From positions 56,109,562-56,173,561 of the forward strand of contig CM056736.1 of the NCBI GenBank assembly GCA_029844215.1: a stretch of 64,000 nucleotides of DNA, written 5' to 3'. The notes under the pieces are model-generated. The model did not search any database. It had not been told where the DNA came from and saw only the letters and a program-made list of their open reading frames with translations. Source of the stretch: Przewalskia tangutica. Lineage: Eukaryota > Streptophyta > Magnoliopsida > Solanales > Solanaceae. The position numbers and the translations under genes were made by a program. Below, one piece after another: positions 24,342-35,515 of the stretch. Positions within the stretch are counted from its first letter, which is position 1. Each line of letters opens with the position of its first letter.

Positions 24342-25311
24342 GTATGACTAATAACAAATAAAGTTTATACTTCTAGGTCATTGCTTCATAGGTCGTGTTT
24401 TCCTGGAAGTTTGCTTTGTTTGAAAACCATCGTTGGTTTGAGATAGGGTTTTAGAGCATTATAATACTGTGGAATCTTCAACTGAGTATACGGTTGTAGA
24501 GCATTAATAATATTTTGCAAGCTTCAACTTGTTTGTCAAATCAATTATGCATATCTCATAAAGGACCAAATATAAATGTGAAGGAAAGACTGCATAAATC
24601 GAGGTTTTAAGTCCTTGCTAAAGGAATGTAGAAGCAAGTTGCCCACCCATTTTGGATGGTAAGGATTTCCAACTCGTTTTAAGTCTTTGCTAAATAGAGT
24701 GTAGAAGCAAATTGCCTACCCATGTTGGATGGTAAGGAATTCCGGTAGGCAATCTCAGTTTCACACTCTATTTACTCATCTGCCTACCTGAGCTATAGAG
24801 ATTTCCTGTTGCTTTAGACCAGACAGTGTTTAACACTTGATGTAATTAGTAAGTTAGCTGCAAATTTTTCTTAAAGAGTCCAGCGTTCCTGAGTCCTTTC
24901 CTTCTCCTCATGCTGAACCACAGAATAGCTCTTTCCAATGTGTTATCTACTTATCAATACGTAAAAATTTCCTCTTTTTTAATATAAGCTAAATGGAATT
25001 GCTTTGAATTAGTAGGATAAGTGTATATCATAAGCTAAAATGGAATCATTTGTAATTGTTTTCCAAAACATGGCACGGCCAAATAAGGAAACTCCTATTA
25101 ATAAGCATTTTCACTGTGATAGGACCTCCTTTTTTATACCTTTGTTTAAGAAAACATTTGTGGTGTATGAAGTCTAATATTCAGGATCTTCCTTATACGT
25201 CAACCTCCTTTACCTAACCAATATTGGGGACTATGTGAGGGCCTGTTTTCTGTTCTTCTCTTATTCTAGTTTCTTTTTTTCCCTCAGGTGTAGATTAGAG
25301 CTTTTATTTTA
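24342..25311. other. Intron sequence, no gene
   Basis: AT-rich intron. It holds a near-duplicate of about 70 bases (24,600-24,735: AAGTCCTTGCTAAAGGAATG and AAGTCTTTGCTAAATAGAGT copies) and nothing else that I recognise. Confidence 0.5.
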
Positions 25312-26795
25312 GGGAAAAGGGCCAGATTTACCCCTTTACTTTAAAAAAATTATCTACATTTAGGACCTGTTTGGCCATAAAAGTTATTCGCTTCTTTCCG
25401 GAATAATTTTTCTAAGTGTTTGACCATGAAAATTTCAAATTCAACTCGAAGTTGAATTCCGAACTTTAAAAACAGCTTATAACATGGTTTCCAACTCCAT
25501 CTCCATAACTTCAAATAAAATGCTCTCTTTTCTCCTTTACACAAAGTATAACCAAACATAACTCCATCTTCAACTCCAACTTCAAAATTGCAAATAAAGT
25601 GGAAAATATTTGATTTCTACGGCCAAACGCGTACTTAACCTCCATTATACTATCTGGACAAAAATACCCCTACCGTCCGTTAGCAAAGTTACGATTTTTG
25701 CCCCTGGCCCTAATAAAAATCCCCTGTCCCCAAATGAATGTTTTATTTATTTTCTATATTCATCAGAATATTAAAGAAATAAACAAACCCATTAAATTGG
25801 AGTCTTGTTGAGATCCAAATTTGTATTATATAAATTGAAGTCCTTTATTAAATTGGAGTCGTTTATTGGAAATTCTATTTTTCCCTGAATCTGAATTTTT
25901 AGTAAATATGAATGTTTCTGTTAATATAAAATATAAGTGAATAGGAATATTTGCCTGAATCTGTATTTTTAGTCAATATGAATGTTTCTGTTAATCTTAA
26001 AATATAAGTGAATAGGAATATTTCAAGTTTGTTTACTTACTTTTAAATTCAGTAAACTGCTTATATTTTTTAAAATTGCCATCATCTACTCGCAGGTCGG
26101 CCAGGTTCTTTCTACCTTTTTTTATTTTAACATAAATTGATCGAAAATATTCATGTAGTGAAAGCACGGCTTCTGTGAGCTTAAATGAAACTTGTTTGAG
26201 ATTGAGGTTGGTGTTGTTGTAAAAACACGACTCCCGGCGAACTTACCTCATTTTATACGTAACTAATCTTCCATATACCATTCAATTTCACCTCCGCAAA
26301 TTTTGGAAAAAAAAGAGGCTACATAAAGTTTAAGATTTGGCTACCTTCTCAAAAAAAAAGTTTAAGATTTGGCTACAATTCTCACTATCTTGAAGTAATA
26401 CAAAGCTTTTTAACGTTGGAGAAGTAATGTTCTCTCTTAGGATGATTAATAGGAAATTCATTGTCACCAAAAAAAAACAATTGGAGAAAAATTGAATTTT
26501 CAATAAAAGACCACTTTAAAAGATGCACTCTAATTTAATGGGTTTGCTTATTTCTTTGATATTCTGATAGGTACACAAAGCATCCAATGTTAACAGGGTC
26601 TGGGGAGGGACCTATCCCAAGGGGTGTGATGTAGACGGATAGATACAGAAAATAAATAAAACATGGATTTGGTGGACAGGAGGTTTCCATTAGGGCTAAG
26701 GGAAAACATGAAATTTTGCTTGTGGTAGGGACATTTTCGTTCGGATAGTATAAAGGATGTTAAATGTAAATTTTCGAAAGTAGAGGCATTTTTCC
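25312..26795. mobile_element. Mutator-like element with long inverted ends
   Basis: The left end GGGAAAAGGGCCAGATTTAC and right end (reverse complement GGAAAAATGCCTCTACTTTC) are inverted. Similarity continues inward for several hundred bases, e.g. the motif around 25,680 against 26,745. A perfect 9-bp duplication TTTATTTTA flanks the element (25,303-25,311 and 26,796-26,804). Length, end structure and 9-bp duplication fit a non-autonomous Mutator-like element. No transposase is visible. Confidence 0.8.
25363..25634. mobile_element. Tourist-like MITE (PIF/Harbinger type)
   Basis: 272 bases with imperfect inverted ends GGACCTGTTTGGCC and GTACGCGTTTGGCC, flanked by TTA on both sides (25,360-25,362 and 25,635-25,637). 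The TTA duplication and end motif match Tourist-type MITEs. It lies inside the left arm of the Mutator-like element, so it is the younger insertion. Confidence 0.75.
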
Positions 26796-26804
26796 TTTAT
26801 TTTA

Positions 26805-27545
26805 TATGACTGAAGTTTTCTGTTGAACTGACAACACTATCTTCTACTTCCTCTTCTTAAAATATTAACTGATGAAATCACCTTATGGTATGTTATCAAC
26901 ACTTTTTGTTTTTCTATAATACTCAACATTATGCCTATCCAATGCAGTTTTTATTTTTCATAAATTATATTCCACGCAATAGTTTGGTCTTCCAAGGGGA
27001 CTATCATTACTTTGTGACCAAGTAAAAGTAGAAATATGAGCATTTCAGAAATATTTCTAAGGTCACAGTGCAGATCTTGAATCCTCCATATTTCCCATTA
27101 CTTATGAGAAAATAACATTTTCACTCTTTTTGTTATACAGCAATCGAAAGCTTCACCATTTGTACATGACTAGTCACGTGAATACTCAAAATTCACCAGA
27201 GTTATGTATTTGTGCAGAGTAATAGAGACATACATTGCATCGTTTATAAAGTTGACAACTATTATCGTATCTATTCTAAAAATTACATAGATAGTTGTAA
27301 ATTGCTAGAATCTCTCTTGAAACTCGTCAGATTCGCTAAACATTTTTTACCTCTCTCCGACTAGTCTTCCAATTCTCTCTTCTCCATTCTCGAAAATTCT
27401 GAGAGATCATCAAAGGGCAGACTAACTTAAGTGTAGATTATGGCAACGAGAAATGCCTTTTAATTTCCCTTACAGGTGGAAATGCAGGGACAAACATTCT
27501 TTGTGGTCGGCACCAGGTCATTCGAACCGGTGGATATAAGCAATG
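26805..27545. other. Intron sequence, no gene
   Basis: AT-rich intron with no coding similarity to the host gene. An acceptor-like CTTACAG at 27,470-27,476 is followed by a short glycine-containing frame that does not match the family. Confidence 0.5.
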
Positions 27546-27597
27546 ACTATACTAACTGCTACATGCTTGGGAAAGGACTATACCAACTGCTACATGC

Positions 27598-28002
27598 TTG
27601 GGAAAGGAACAAATATTTACTAGAAGAATCAAAGCTGATGAGCATAATATAAGATGGTTTTGTGAGGTGTTGATGAAAGCAACTGAAGGGAAGGGAAACC
27701 TGTGTAGAAGATGGGGAAGGAAGATACAATCTTACGTGTATACTTACCAAAACTTCAACAGATTTGGAAGATATTTAAGGCTAGAGTTGGGAAGTAGTAG
27801 GGGTAGTAATAACCCGAAAATGAAGGGAGTGGGATGGATAGACATAACGGTAAAACTACTGAATTTTGTGGAGAGAGTCAGAAAACAGTGCAATACAGAA
27901 GACAGTACAACCCAGAAGTCATTCGTTGAAGTAACAGAAGTGAAAGACTGTCTGGATATTGAAGTGAAACTGGTAACTAATAAAAAAAAGAGGAAAAGAT
28001 AG
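27598..28002 (+). pseudogene. LINE ORF1 fragment
   Basis: An open frame of 134 codons starting in the ORF1 RNA-binding-type region. It ends in a lysine/arginine-rich tail, and ORF1 similarity continues in other frames after it (LNPKNWKTLQDWF at about 28,070). ORF1 proteins bind LINE RNA. This one lacks its N-terminus and is frame-broken. Confidence 0.6.
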
Positions 28003-28849
28003 AGGTGGAAATCAATTCAATAGACAAAAGGATGGAGTGGGCATGTCTGGTCGGAGTCCTAAACGAGCTTAATCCCAAAAACTGGAAGACACTACAAGAT
28101 TGGTTTTAAAGATCGTGGAAGGTACTGACATGAATCAAGGTCCGTGAAATACAAAATGGTCATTTCTGTTGAGTTCCCATAGCAAGAGGTAGAAGATATA
28201 ATTAAGGCAGGGAAGTGTTGGTACTAGAAGGGGAGAAGATTAATCCTGAAATGGTGGTCACTGACGACGAACATAGTCGAGAGTGCAAGAATCAAAGAGC
28301 CAGTGGATGATAGTAGAGGGTATTGCATGTGTGGTCAGAATCTATCTTCAGAACCATCAGACAAACTTGGGGGCTTTGGGGGGCGATGCAGAAACAAAAA
28401 AGTTGGTACATTTAAATGGGCTCGAGTATGCATGCGAAAAACCAGTAGTGATACAACAATAAAAATGGATATCATCGTCAATGGGTGGAAATACGATGTG
28501 AAAATCAAGAATAATGAGTCAACGAGGATTGAAAAGGCTCAAAGGACAGTTCCTGGCAATGGTTGTTCAATGGTGACGGAGTAGTGAACAGATGTGCCAG
28601 AAACTTTGCTCAAGGGGTCATAGGCATATCAAGAAGATAGAAAGGAACAAGTGGAGGGCGAGATATCGAATTCTAGAACTAAATCGGACACTAGCCAACA
28701 ACCGGTTCAAGGACGGACACAGGAACAATTCAGGAGAATAAGTGAACCGAGGCCACAAAGAGCCCTAAATTGCATCTGGATCGAAGAAAGAAGGCCCCGT
28801 ATAGAAGAGGCCCAGATAGAGGGAAAGCTTTAAACCAACTTTGGAGGAT

Positions 28850-29335
28850 AGTTGGGGCAGCTACATATCCAAGTGTAACTCTTATTCCACAGACTTATAA
28901 TTCACATGATGTTGGGCCTGACTCATGAAGCATTACAGACGAAAGGAATCTACATTGGTTCAAGGTGTTCACTATGTGAAGAGGCTTTAGAGACAAACAA
29001 TCATCTTTTCCTTCATTGTGGAGTAACAACACAAACGTGGGCATTATTCATCAACTTGGCCAAGGTGAACTGGTCTATGCCAGAACACACTACAGACCTG
29101 CTAAGTTGTTGGATCAGAAGGGGAGGGAGCAAAAGTCAGAAGATATGGTGAAAAAAAGTGCCAGCTTGCATCTGGTGGAACATCTGGAAGAAAAGAAATG
29201 AAAGAACTCTTGAAGGCAAAGAATGTACCATACAGAAGATCAAGTGGAAGGTCATCACTTCTTTAGGTTTTTGGTGTAAAGTGCAAGATATAGAAGAGGA
29301 AGTCCAGCTAGTGGACTTTATAGGGGCATTGTAAT
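28850..29335 (+). pseudogene. LINE ORF2 C-terminal zf-RVT fragment
   Basis: CSLCEEALETNNHLFLHC gives the cysteine-histidine pattern of zf-RVT. It is followed by WALFINLAKVNWSMP and, after a stop, by WKVITSLGFWCKVQDI, the usual LINE terminus. Confidence 0.75.
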
Positions 29336-29413
29336 TACTTCCCGTAAGTGTAAATTTTTGGAGGTGGCCAGCATATTGTGGAATACAAAGTTACCAATTT
29401 CAAAAAAAAAAAA

Positions 29414-30339
29414 ATCACATGAAGTTCTAATAAACTAGTTAAAATAGAGATAATAGCTCATTCTAAAGATAGAGCCGCACAAACTCTACCTTTAGCTCCA
29501 ATAGAGGCGGAAATATCTAGAAGTGCAGAGATCAACTCAGAAACAGCAGAAAGCAAGAGGGGTCAGAAACAGCAGAAAGCAAGAGGGGTCATATTTTGGT
29601 GGGTCAGAAGATTTGTCTGGAGAGTATAGAGAGAGCACTTCAGAGATAACTCTATGTGATATTGAGTTGTCAATGGCCATTTGGAGGTACTTCTTTTACC
29701 TTAGTACGGCGAGTATTATGGGATGATCGAAGAAGTTCAGTCATCTTCTACATTTGAAATCTCTAGACAAGTTTCAAGGTGAGCAAACAAATAATTAGAG
29801 GGAAATACAGAAGGTTTTGAGCATGAGATTTTGATACGCTAATAAAGATGGAGGAACGGAGAATTCAGAGATTATAGAACCTGAGCCCAAAGCCAAAAAC
29901 CGGCAAGAAGAAGAATCAACTAAAATCGGAAAGTTAATTAGATTATAGTCTGAGTTCTGATAGTAATAACTGGGAAGGAGGGGGAGGAAGTGCAAAGCAA
30001 TAATTTAATGAAGATGAAAAAGTTTGAGTTGGAATATTAGGGTTTGAACGAACCAAGCAAGATGAGGGACATTAAAGATGTTAGTATGATAATGGAAGGC
30101 TGATAGTATGTGCTTTCAGGAGACAAAGGTTAGGGATTTTTCAAACTCTGAGGCAAAGATGGGAAATAGATGGGTTTCTCGATTTAAATGATAGTTTACT
30201 TTGGTTCTGCTCGATTTAAATGATAGTTTACTTTGTACATAACATCTGGATTCATTGTTTGTCTATCCATGATGGTTGTAATTGAATATGTGGTATTGTG
30301 GGTAGGGTGTCAGTGCCTTTCCTTTTTGTTGTTTGACAG
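29414..30339. other. Intron sequence after LINE
   Basis: No gene seen. It contains a perfect 26-bp tandem duplication at 29,539-29,590 (AGAAACAGCAGAAAGCAAGA start) and ends in the acceptor of the exon at 30,340. Confidence 0.5.
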
Positions 30340-30548
30340 GGGGAAGAAGTTTTGGCTGTCCCACAAATGCAGGTGCTGCAGGGACATTCTATGATGCTGT
30401 TACTCGAAGACTCATTGTTAACAATCACAACTTGTTAACAGACACTGATACACTTCTCTTCGAGTTTCCTAATCACCCTCTCTGGACAAACATTTATATT
30501 CAAGATCATGCACGAGCTACTGTTCCTCTACTTTGGAGTCGTCTACAA
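30340..30548 (+). pseudogene. Membrane-protein exon: GCPTNAGAAGTFYDAV
   Basis: Acceptor TTTGACAG and donor GTAAAT. It encodes GGRSFGCPTNAGAAGTFYDA and ends LWTNIYIQDHARATVPLLWS plus RLQ. The frame joins that of the previous exon (phase 1) and is intact. About 6 kb of intron separates the two, filled by a Mutator-like element and a LINE fragment. Confidence 0.9.
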
Positions 30549-31194
30549 GTAAATCATATCTTTTCTTCTTGTGAGTCAGTGCTTATAATTACAACATAAT
30601 CGGATGTTTTGCCTCTATGTCAGAACGAATTTGGGATTTGACAGATCTCGAAGCAGTGGGTTGACTGCACATTGACCATATCTAGACTTTTTCTTCATCG
30701 AAAACTTTGCTAGAGTAACTTGGGCATGTTGTGGCGTTGCTTTAGTAACTAATCCTAAGGAAGCAATGTATGAGTAAAATCAATTGAATACAATATTGGT
30801 TCCAAAAGTAACTGTTAAATAGATAAAACCAAATAGACACCCCAAAAGTGGGTTTATTTTTCCCAGCTGCAGTTTTTCAATCCCATTGGGTAGAATTGGT
30901 ATGAATATCTAGAAGTAGAATAAACACTAGTGTCGCCACTTTCCTCTCCTTGTTGCATTTTCCTATAGCACTTCCTTTTGTCTTTCTTAATGCTTTATCC
31001 TTTTTATGCCTTTGTTTGTTAGGCACATATCATGGTCCAGGAACAGAAGCCTAAGTTCATAATTTGAAAATTGTGTCTGATGTCTTAATTTCTAGGTGGC
31101 TTCCTTCTACCTTCATGTATATAGATTCGAGTGTATATCTTAATTGGTGGTGTTTCAAGTTGATATTCAGAAATTGATATTCTAATTCATTTAG
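30549..31194. other. Intron, no further feature
   Basis: Ordinary AT-rich intron sequence with a branch/polypyrimidine region before 31,194. I see nothing else in it. Confidence 0.6.
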
Positions 31195-31317
31195 GTTCAA
31201 GGACAACTTAGTTTATCACATGGTGCAATTTTGTCCTTTGGGCTTGTACATTATGCCTTATCAGAGTTTGAATTGCTGGCTGAAGAGCTCTTGATGAGTG
31301 ACTCAGGATTAAGGCAA
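31195..31317 (+). pseudogene. Membrane-protein exon: LAEELLMSDS
   Basis: It encodes VQGQLSLSHGAILSFGLVHY and then FELLAEELLMSDSGLRQ. Using the GTATGT donor at 31,318 keeps the frame but adds one residue against relatives. The alternative, a GC donor at 31,314, would imply a lost base (relatives read SDSVIK). The sequence alone does not settle this. Confidence 0.8.
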
Positions 31318-31469
31318 GTATGTTCTCTAGTGTTTTACCCTCTTTCTATTCCAGTAAAAAAGGAGCCACAACCCAAATTTTCCTTTTCAATTGTTCTTTT
31401 TCTTTTCAGTTTATTTCTAGAGCATATTTGTTGGGTGTTATATTTAATAGATGCTTACAAAATTTCTAG

Positions 31470-31598
31470 ATCTATGGGTCTTTGCGAATGTCTGTCAAAA
31501 TCCAGTTAATGTTGAACTCAAAGATGCTTATAGATGGTGATGGTGATGCAATTGTCGCAACATCTTTACTTGAAGTGAGCAATTTAGTAGTGCTAAAG
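31470..31598 (+). pseudogene. Membrane-protein exon with AT in place of the GT donor
   Basis: It encodes IYGSLRMSVKIQLMLNSKML and ends SLLEVSNLVVLK at 31,598. The next bases are ATAACT where a GT donor is expected. Relatives continue directly with the residues encoded from 31,679, so the exon boundary is firm. A GTGAGC donor at 31,575 would remove exactly eight codons and keep the frame. Confidence 0.8.
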
Positions 31599-31678
31599 AT
31601 AACTCACTATTTAAACTCTTATGGTTTTGGTTATATTTTTTCTTTGTTCATTACCCATCAAAACATATTGGGCTTCAG

Positions 31679-31804
31679 GGATCCTCTGTGATACAATCAA
31701 ATGCAAATTTGGGAGTTCATGGACAAGGTTCACTGAACTTAACTGGACCTGGAGATCTTATTGAAGCACAACATTTGGTTTTGTCCTTGTTCTACAGCAT
31801 AAAT
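31679..31804 (+). pseudogene. Membrane-protein exon: NANLGVHGQGSLNLTGPGD
   Basis: Forty-two codons in frame between acceptor CTTCAG and donor GTAAGG. It encodes SNANLGVHGQGSLNLTGPGD and LVLSLFYSIN. Relatives continue with a segment of about 90 residues starting VGPGS; no sequence encoding it follows before the next exon. Confidence 0.9.
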
Positions 31805-32588
31805 GTAAGGCTCTTTGTCTACTTAATGCTTGCACTTTTTAAGTTACACATCTGCTTTTGTCTTCTTCTGCCAAACACAACTTTTATACTATCCTCATCT
31901 AAATCTTCTGAACCAGTATTCATTCAGATCTTGGTATTCAACTTGCTCCGACATTTCACAACTTAATCGTTGAGTGTTCCATACCAATGGAATTGTTCTA
32001 ATTTTAAAAATCATTGGACTGTATTTACCATTTTAACGGTTAGTGAAACTATTTGTACCATACTAGGTAAGAAAGGCAATACCTATGATGTTCTTTGTGC
32101 GGCTTACAACAGGGACTGAAGCTATTCTGCATCTTGGGTTGTCCTCTTAGAAATTTCTGTTTCGGTGATAAAAGAAGCAAGTCCACTTGTACGAGATTTG
32201 CAAGCTTAGGCAGTCCCAAACCCTAATAATGGAGGAGGCTGCAAAAGATTACGGTCCGTGTAAAAAGAGTCCAATTGTGATGAACATTGATAAAGAGTAT
32301 TCTTATAGTCTAACTAATTTGGGATTGAGGAATACTTGATTGATGGATTCACTGATGATGAAAGTAACATATGTAAGATAAATCATTCTGTGATTAAAAA
32401 TAGATGGGAGAGTTACAGAAGAATGATTTCAATAGTACCTGTACATATCTATAGTTAAGATTTTTTCCAAATATATGAGTACCCATAGCATAGAGAGAAG
32501 CTTATATGTAGCAAACTAATCTTAGAATCTTACATCATTTCTCTTTTGTATCTCGAGTTGATCAAAATTCCTTTCATCCTGATCTTGT
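31805..32588. other. Intron sequence where a coding exon is expected
   Basis: I read this stretch in all frames for the family segment that starts VGPGS and ends SASGLG, and found none. The sequence is AT-rich and noncoding. It ends at the target-site duplication of a solo LTR. Confidence 0.6.
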
Positions 32589-33404
32589 TGATACGATTCG
32601 ACTTGGGAGAACACGAAATTAAACAACACAAATAAGATAAAATTGAAGAACAAGATTGATTGAGAAAGAACGGATAGAAATCAAGTAAATGATCACCATC
32701 CAAGGAAAAAGAGACTTGAACTCATGCTTGAATTACTTACTTGGGTAGATTCAAAGAGAGTTTCAATTGAAAAGGCTAAGGACTAATCCCTACACTAATC
32801 TCTACCTAAAGCTATCACTAAGCTAACACTACAAACTAGTTATTAAGAGAATCACTCTCATTCAATATTCATCCAAAAACTAAGCAATCAAATGAAAAGC
32901 CTAGCACTTATACTTAAGGCTAGAACTATGATTTTACAAAAATATCCTTAATGAAATAAGGGTCTTCTTTCTAGTCTTCCAAAGCATGGTGGATTGTCCT
33001 TGACGACTAGCCTCTTTGCACAAATAACTCTTCTTCCATGCTATCTCCCATAGCTTGATCATCTTCACATCTTTGATGGCCTTCAAAGGCTTCCATTCTA
33101 TCTCTCATAGCTTGATCATCTTCACATATGAGTCTTCAATGACCTTCAAAGGCTCAACCTTTATTATCAAGGAGTGTGTAGCGTGAAGATGCACACTTGA
33201 GAGAAGCAGTGTTCTAAAAAACGGCCGCCTAGGCGCTAGGCGCCCCCAGACCGTCCCGTCTAGGAATCCCGCCTAGGCCCCCGCCTAGGAATATACCCGC
33301 CTAGGCGCTAGGCGCCGACTCCCCGCCCTAGTCCCGCCTAGCGTTTTTTAGAACATTGGAGAGAAGCACCTCAAATATGGTCTGTGCCATCCAGTATCGT
33401 ATCA
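32589..33404. mobile_element. Solo LTR, 816 bases, with target-site duplication
   Basis: It begins TGATACGAT and ends ATCGTATCA, a 9-bp inverted terminus with TG...CA ends. A perfect 5-bp duplication CTTGT flanks it (32,584-32,588 and 33,405-33,409). This is the signature of a solo LTR left by LTR-LTR recombination. It is unrelated to the gypsy LTRs of the window. A palindromic GC-rich insert sits at 33,210-33,355. Confidence 0.8.
33210..33355. mobile_element. Short GC-rich element with inverted ends (MITE-like)
   Basis: The termini TGTTCTAAAAAACG and CGTTTTTTAGAACA are exact 14-bp inverted repeats. The inside is made of repeated CGCCTAGGCGCTAGGCGCC-type words. The flanks TTGAGAGAAGCA and TTGGAGAGAAGCA look like an imperfect duplication. 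It lies within the solo LTR. Confidence 0.65.
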
Positions 33405-33457
33405 CTTGTCTACATAATTCATGGTATTCCGTGTGATTAGTCGAGATTCGCGTAAGC

Positions 33458-33590
33458 TGTTACACTCCGTAGTTTTAGGGTATGTATATGAGGACGTACG
33501 CAAGAGAATGCGACTTTAAGTTTGAAAAGGAAGAAAAATTTCTTTTTTCCTATGAAAAATATTCCGACCTTCATATATGATGCTTTTTAT
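33458..33590 (+). mobile_element. Fragment of gypsy LTR 5' end
   Basis: It starts TGTTACACTCCGTAGTTT and continues GGGTATGTATATGAGGACGT, as in the LTRs starting at 60,499 and 46,150. Only about 130 bases remain, and they run straight into the exon at 33,597. Confidence 0.7.
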
Positions 33591-33596
33591 ATGAAG

Positions 33597-33806
33597 GTTG
33601 CACTGAAGGGTTGGGCAGTGGTGTGCTCTTACCTAACGGCCTAAGCAGTGGTGCCGGACACGGTGGAAAGGGTGGTGATACATATTATAACGGCAGCTAT
33701 ATAAGGGGTGGTATTTCATATGGTGACGCGGGTTTGCCTTGTGAACTTGGTAGTGGAAGTGGAAACCATAGTTTGCCTAGTTCAACTGCTGGCGGTGGCA
33801 TAATTG
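33597..33806 (+). pseudogene. Membrane-protein exon: AGHGGKGGDTYYNGSY
   Basis: It encodes CTEGLGSGVLLPNGLSSGAG, then HGGKGGDTYYNGSY and DAGLPCELGSGSGN. The donor is GTAACC. The acceptor AAG at 33,596 directly abuts a fragment of a gypsy LTR (33,458 to about 33,590), so the original intron and part of the preceding coding sequence have been replaced. Confidence 0.85.
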
Positions 33807-34387
33807 GTAACCGCTTATATTTTTACATTAATCTCTTTGTTTCTTTCCTTAAATTAACCTCTGGGATTTATGGTTAGACCACCCAAACCAACCTGCAGAA
33901 CAGAATCTCAAATATAACTCCTTAAAGTATTTCAATGCTATTTGAGCTATCTCTGATAGGTTTTTGTGAAAGTCACATGCATAAAACATATATTTTTTAT
34001 CCACGGTGGCAGATTACACTTTTTACTATCCTGGACCTTCTTGGGGTTTAGTTGTTTAATGTTTTATTCACATTTGCTATCAGAGATTAACTGCTGAAAA
34101 AGCCTACTACTCCAATGAGCTAACGGTTCCTTGAGAAGAGATGCTTGTTACGCGTTGACATTTTAATGCAAGCTTAAAATCTTGCAGTTGAGGAATGGTC
34201 AAAATTTCAATTACTTTTAATTGTTTATTTGCTGTGAAATGTAGTTTCATCTGTTCTTCAATTCAATGCTCATATTTCTAATCACTTTTTCTTGATAATC
34301 CTTGCATAAATGAACACTGCCTCCTTAGAATCTTGCTTTAAATACAATGGGAGAGAGTAATTGTTTGTGATATCTCTCTTGAAACAG
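33807..34387. other. Intron, no further feature
   Basis: AT-rich intron between two exons. Nothing else recognised. Confidence 0.6.
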
Positions 34388-34710
34388 TTATGGGTTCATT
34401 GGAGCATTCATTGACAAGGTTGTCTGTGTCTGGTTCAATACAAGCTGATGGAGAAAGCTTTGGCAAGTATACCACAGAGGAAGATAGTAGGGTTCTTTCA
34501 GACATAGGTCCTGGTGGTGGATCTGGTGGAACAATTCTTCTTTTTGTTCAGTCTTTGGTCCTTGGTGATTCGTCTACTATATCAACTAGGGAATGGCAGT
34601 CCTAATGGCGGTGGCGGCGGTGGTGGAAGGATTCACTTTCATTGGTCGGACATTTCTGTTGGAGATGAATACCTGCCTATAACAAGTGTAAAGGGCACTA
34701 TCAATGTCGG
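34388..34710 (+). pseudogene. Membrane-protein exon with frameshift near 34,590
   Basis: The first part encodes MGSLEHSLTRLSVSGSIQAD and ILLFVQSLVLGDSSTISTR. After AGGG at about 34,590 the family sequence continues in another frame as NGSPNGGGGGGGRIHFHWSD and VKGTIN. Staying in the first frame gives a stop at 34,603-34,605. Two bases are missing, or one is extra, in a G-rich run. The donor GTTCGT at 34,711 is weak. Confidence 0.85.
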
Positions 34711-35398
34711 GTTCGTGTCTAATCTAGTGTATACTCATTGTTTAACTTGAACTTGCTTGCTTAGTAAGGTCTGTTTTGTGAAACATTAAGTAATGAAGAT
34801 AAGTATTGTAGTAGCTAATATTGAGTAGTTTCTTTGGACCTGTAACCTTGATTCTTTCAGGCTGTGACCTAGGCACTTGAAGGATAAAACCGAAGATATG
34901 TACAAAGTTGAATTGTTTCTACCAACCTGGGAATAATAGATTCATTATAGGGCTGAGTACTGCATGTGAAAGGACACCTATAGTAGTCTGAGTTTTACAC
35001 TGTTTCTCTGCTTTGTATGGATCACATTCCTCATAAGGTACAACAAAGGAAAACAGCACATTTGGTTCGCATTATCTTTATTGATCCAGATAATGAGCAT
35101 CTTAACAGAGTATGACTGCTTTCTTTGACTGTAAATGGGAGGAATTTCAATCATGTTGGCTCTGAATCAAAGAACAGACCGGAGTCTAGCTTCTATAACA
35201 TGAACCTTTGTTGTCTATGTGATGTTCAAAAAGATCAGGCGCCTAAACTTTGTGGATCAGTGTTACTTGTTGAGTTGTGAAGGCTAGATTGCTATATCTG
35301 CTTTGCTACACTTGGTTGTGCTTAATATTTACATTCTTGTACTATTACAAACACTCGTCTATTTAATTCCCATCCTTATTGGATATCTTTTAATCTGT
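34711..35398. other. Intron sequence where a small exon is expected
   Basis: Relatives carry a short exon encoding NGTVTGKACPKGLYG between the exons at 34,388 and 36,661. I could not find it here or in the repeat region that follows. Confidence 0.55.
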
Positions 35399-35415
35399 AT
35401 CTCTCTCCCTCCCTC

Positions 35416-35446
<31 letters not shown>

Positions 35447-35515
35447 CCTCCCTCCCTCCTCTCTCTCTCTCTCTCTCTCCCTCCCCTCTCCCTCTCTCTC
35501 TCCCTCCCTCCCTCC
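35399..35515. repeat. CT/CCCT microsatellite, left part
   Basis: Runs of (CT)n and (CCCT)n. Any open frames through it are low-complexity artefacts. The array was probably continuous with 36,197-36,518 before the MITE inserted. Confidence 0.95.

Larger units (their letters stand above)
27546..29413 (+). mobile_element. L1-type LINE with internal deletion
   Basis: A 31-bp tandem duplication (27,546-27,607) is followed by an ORF1-like frame: FCEVLMKATEGKGNLCRRWG and YQNFNRFGRYLRLELGSSRG, matching the ORF1 (DUF4283-like) region of Solanaceae LINEs. From about 28,880 it matches the last part of ORF2, the zf-RVT domain, with CSLCEEALETNNHLFLHC, then IWWNIWKKRNERTLEGKE. Endonuclease and reverse transcriptase are missing between the two. 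A run of 12 A ends it at 29,413. Confidence 0.75.

Noticed and set aside
27470..27545. Acceptor-like site followed by GGNAGTNILCGR, a possible glycine-rich exon
   Set aside because: It does not match the family at this position; the next true exon at 30,340 joins the exon at 24,230 in phase.
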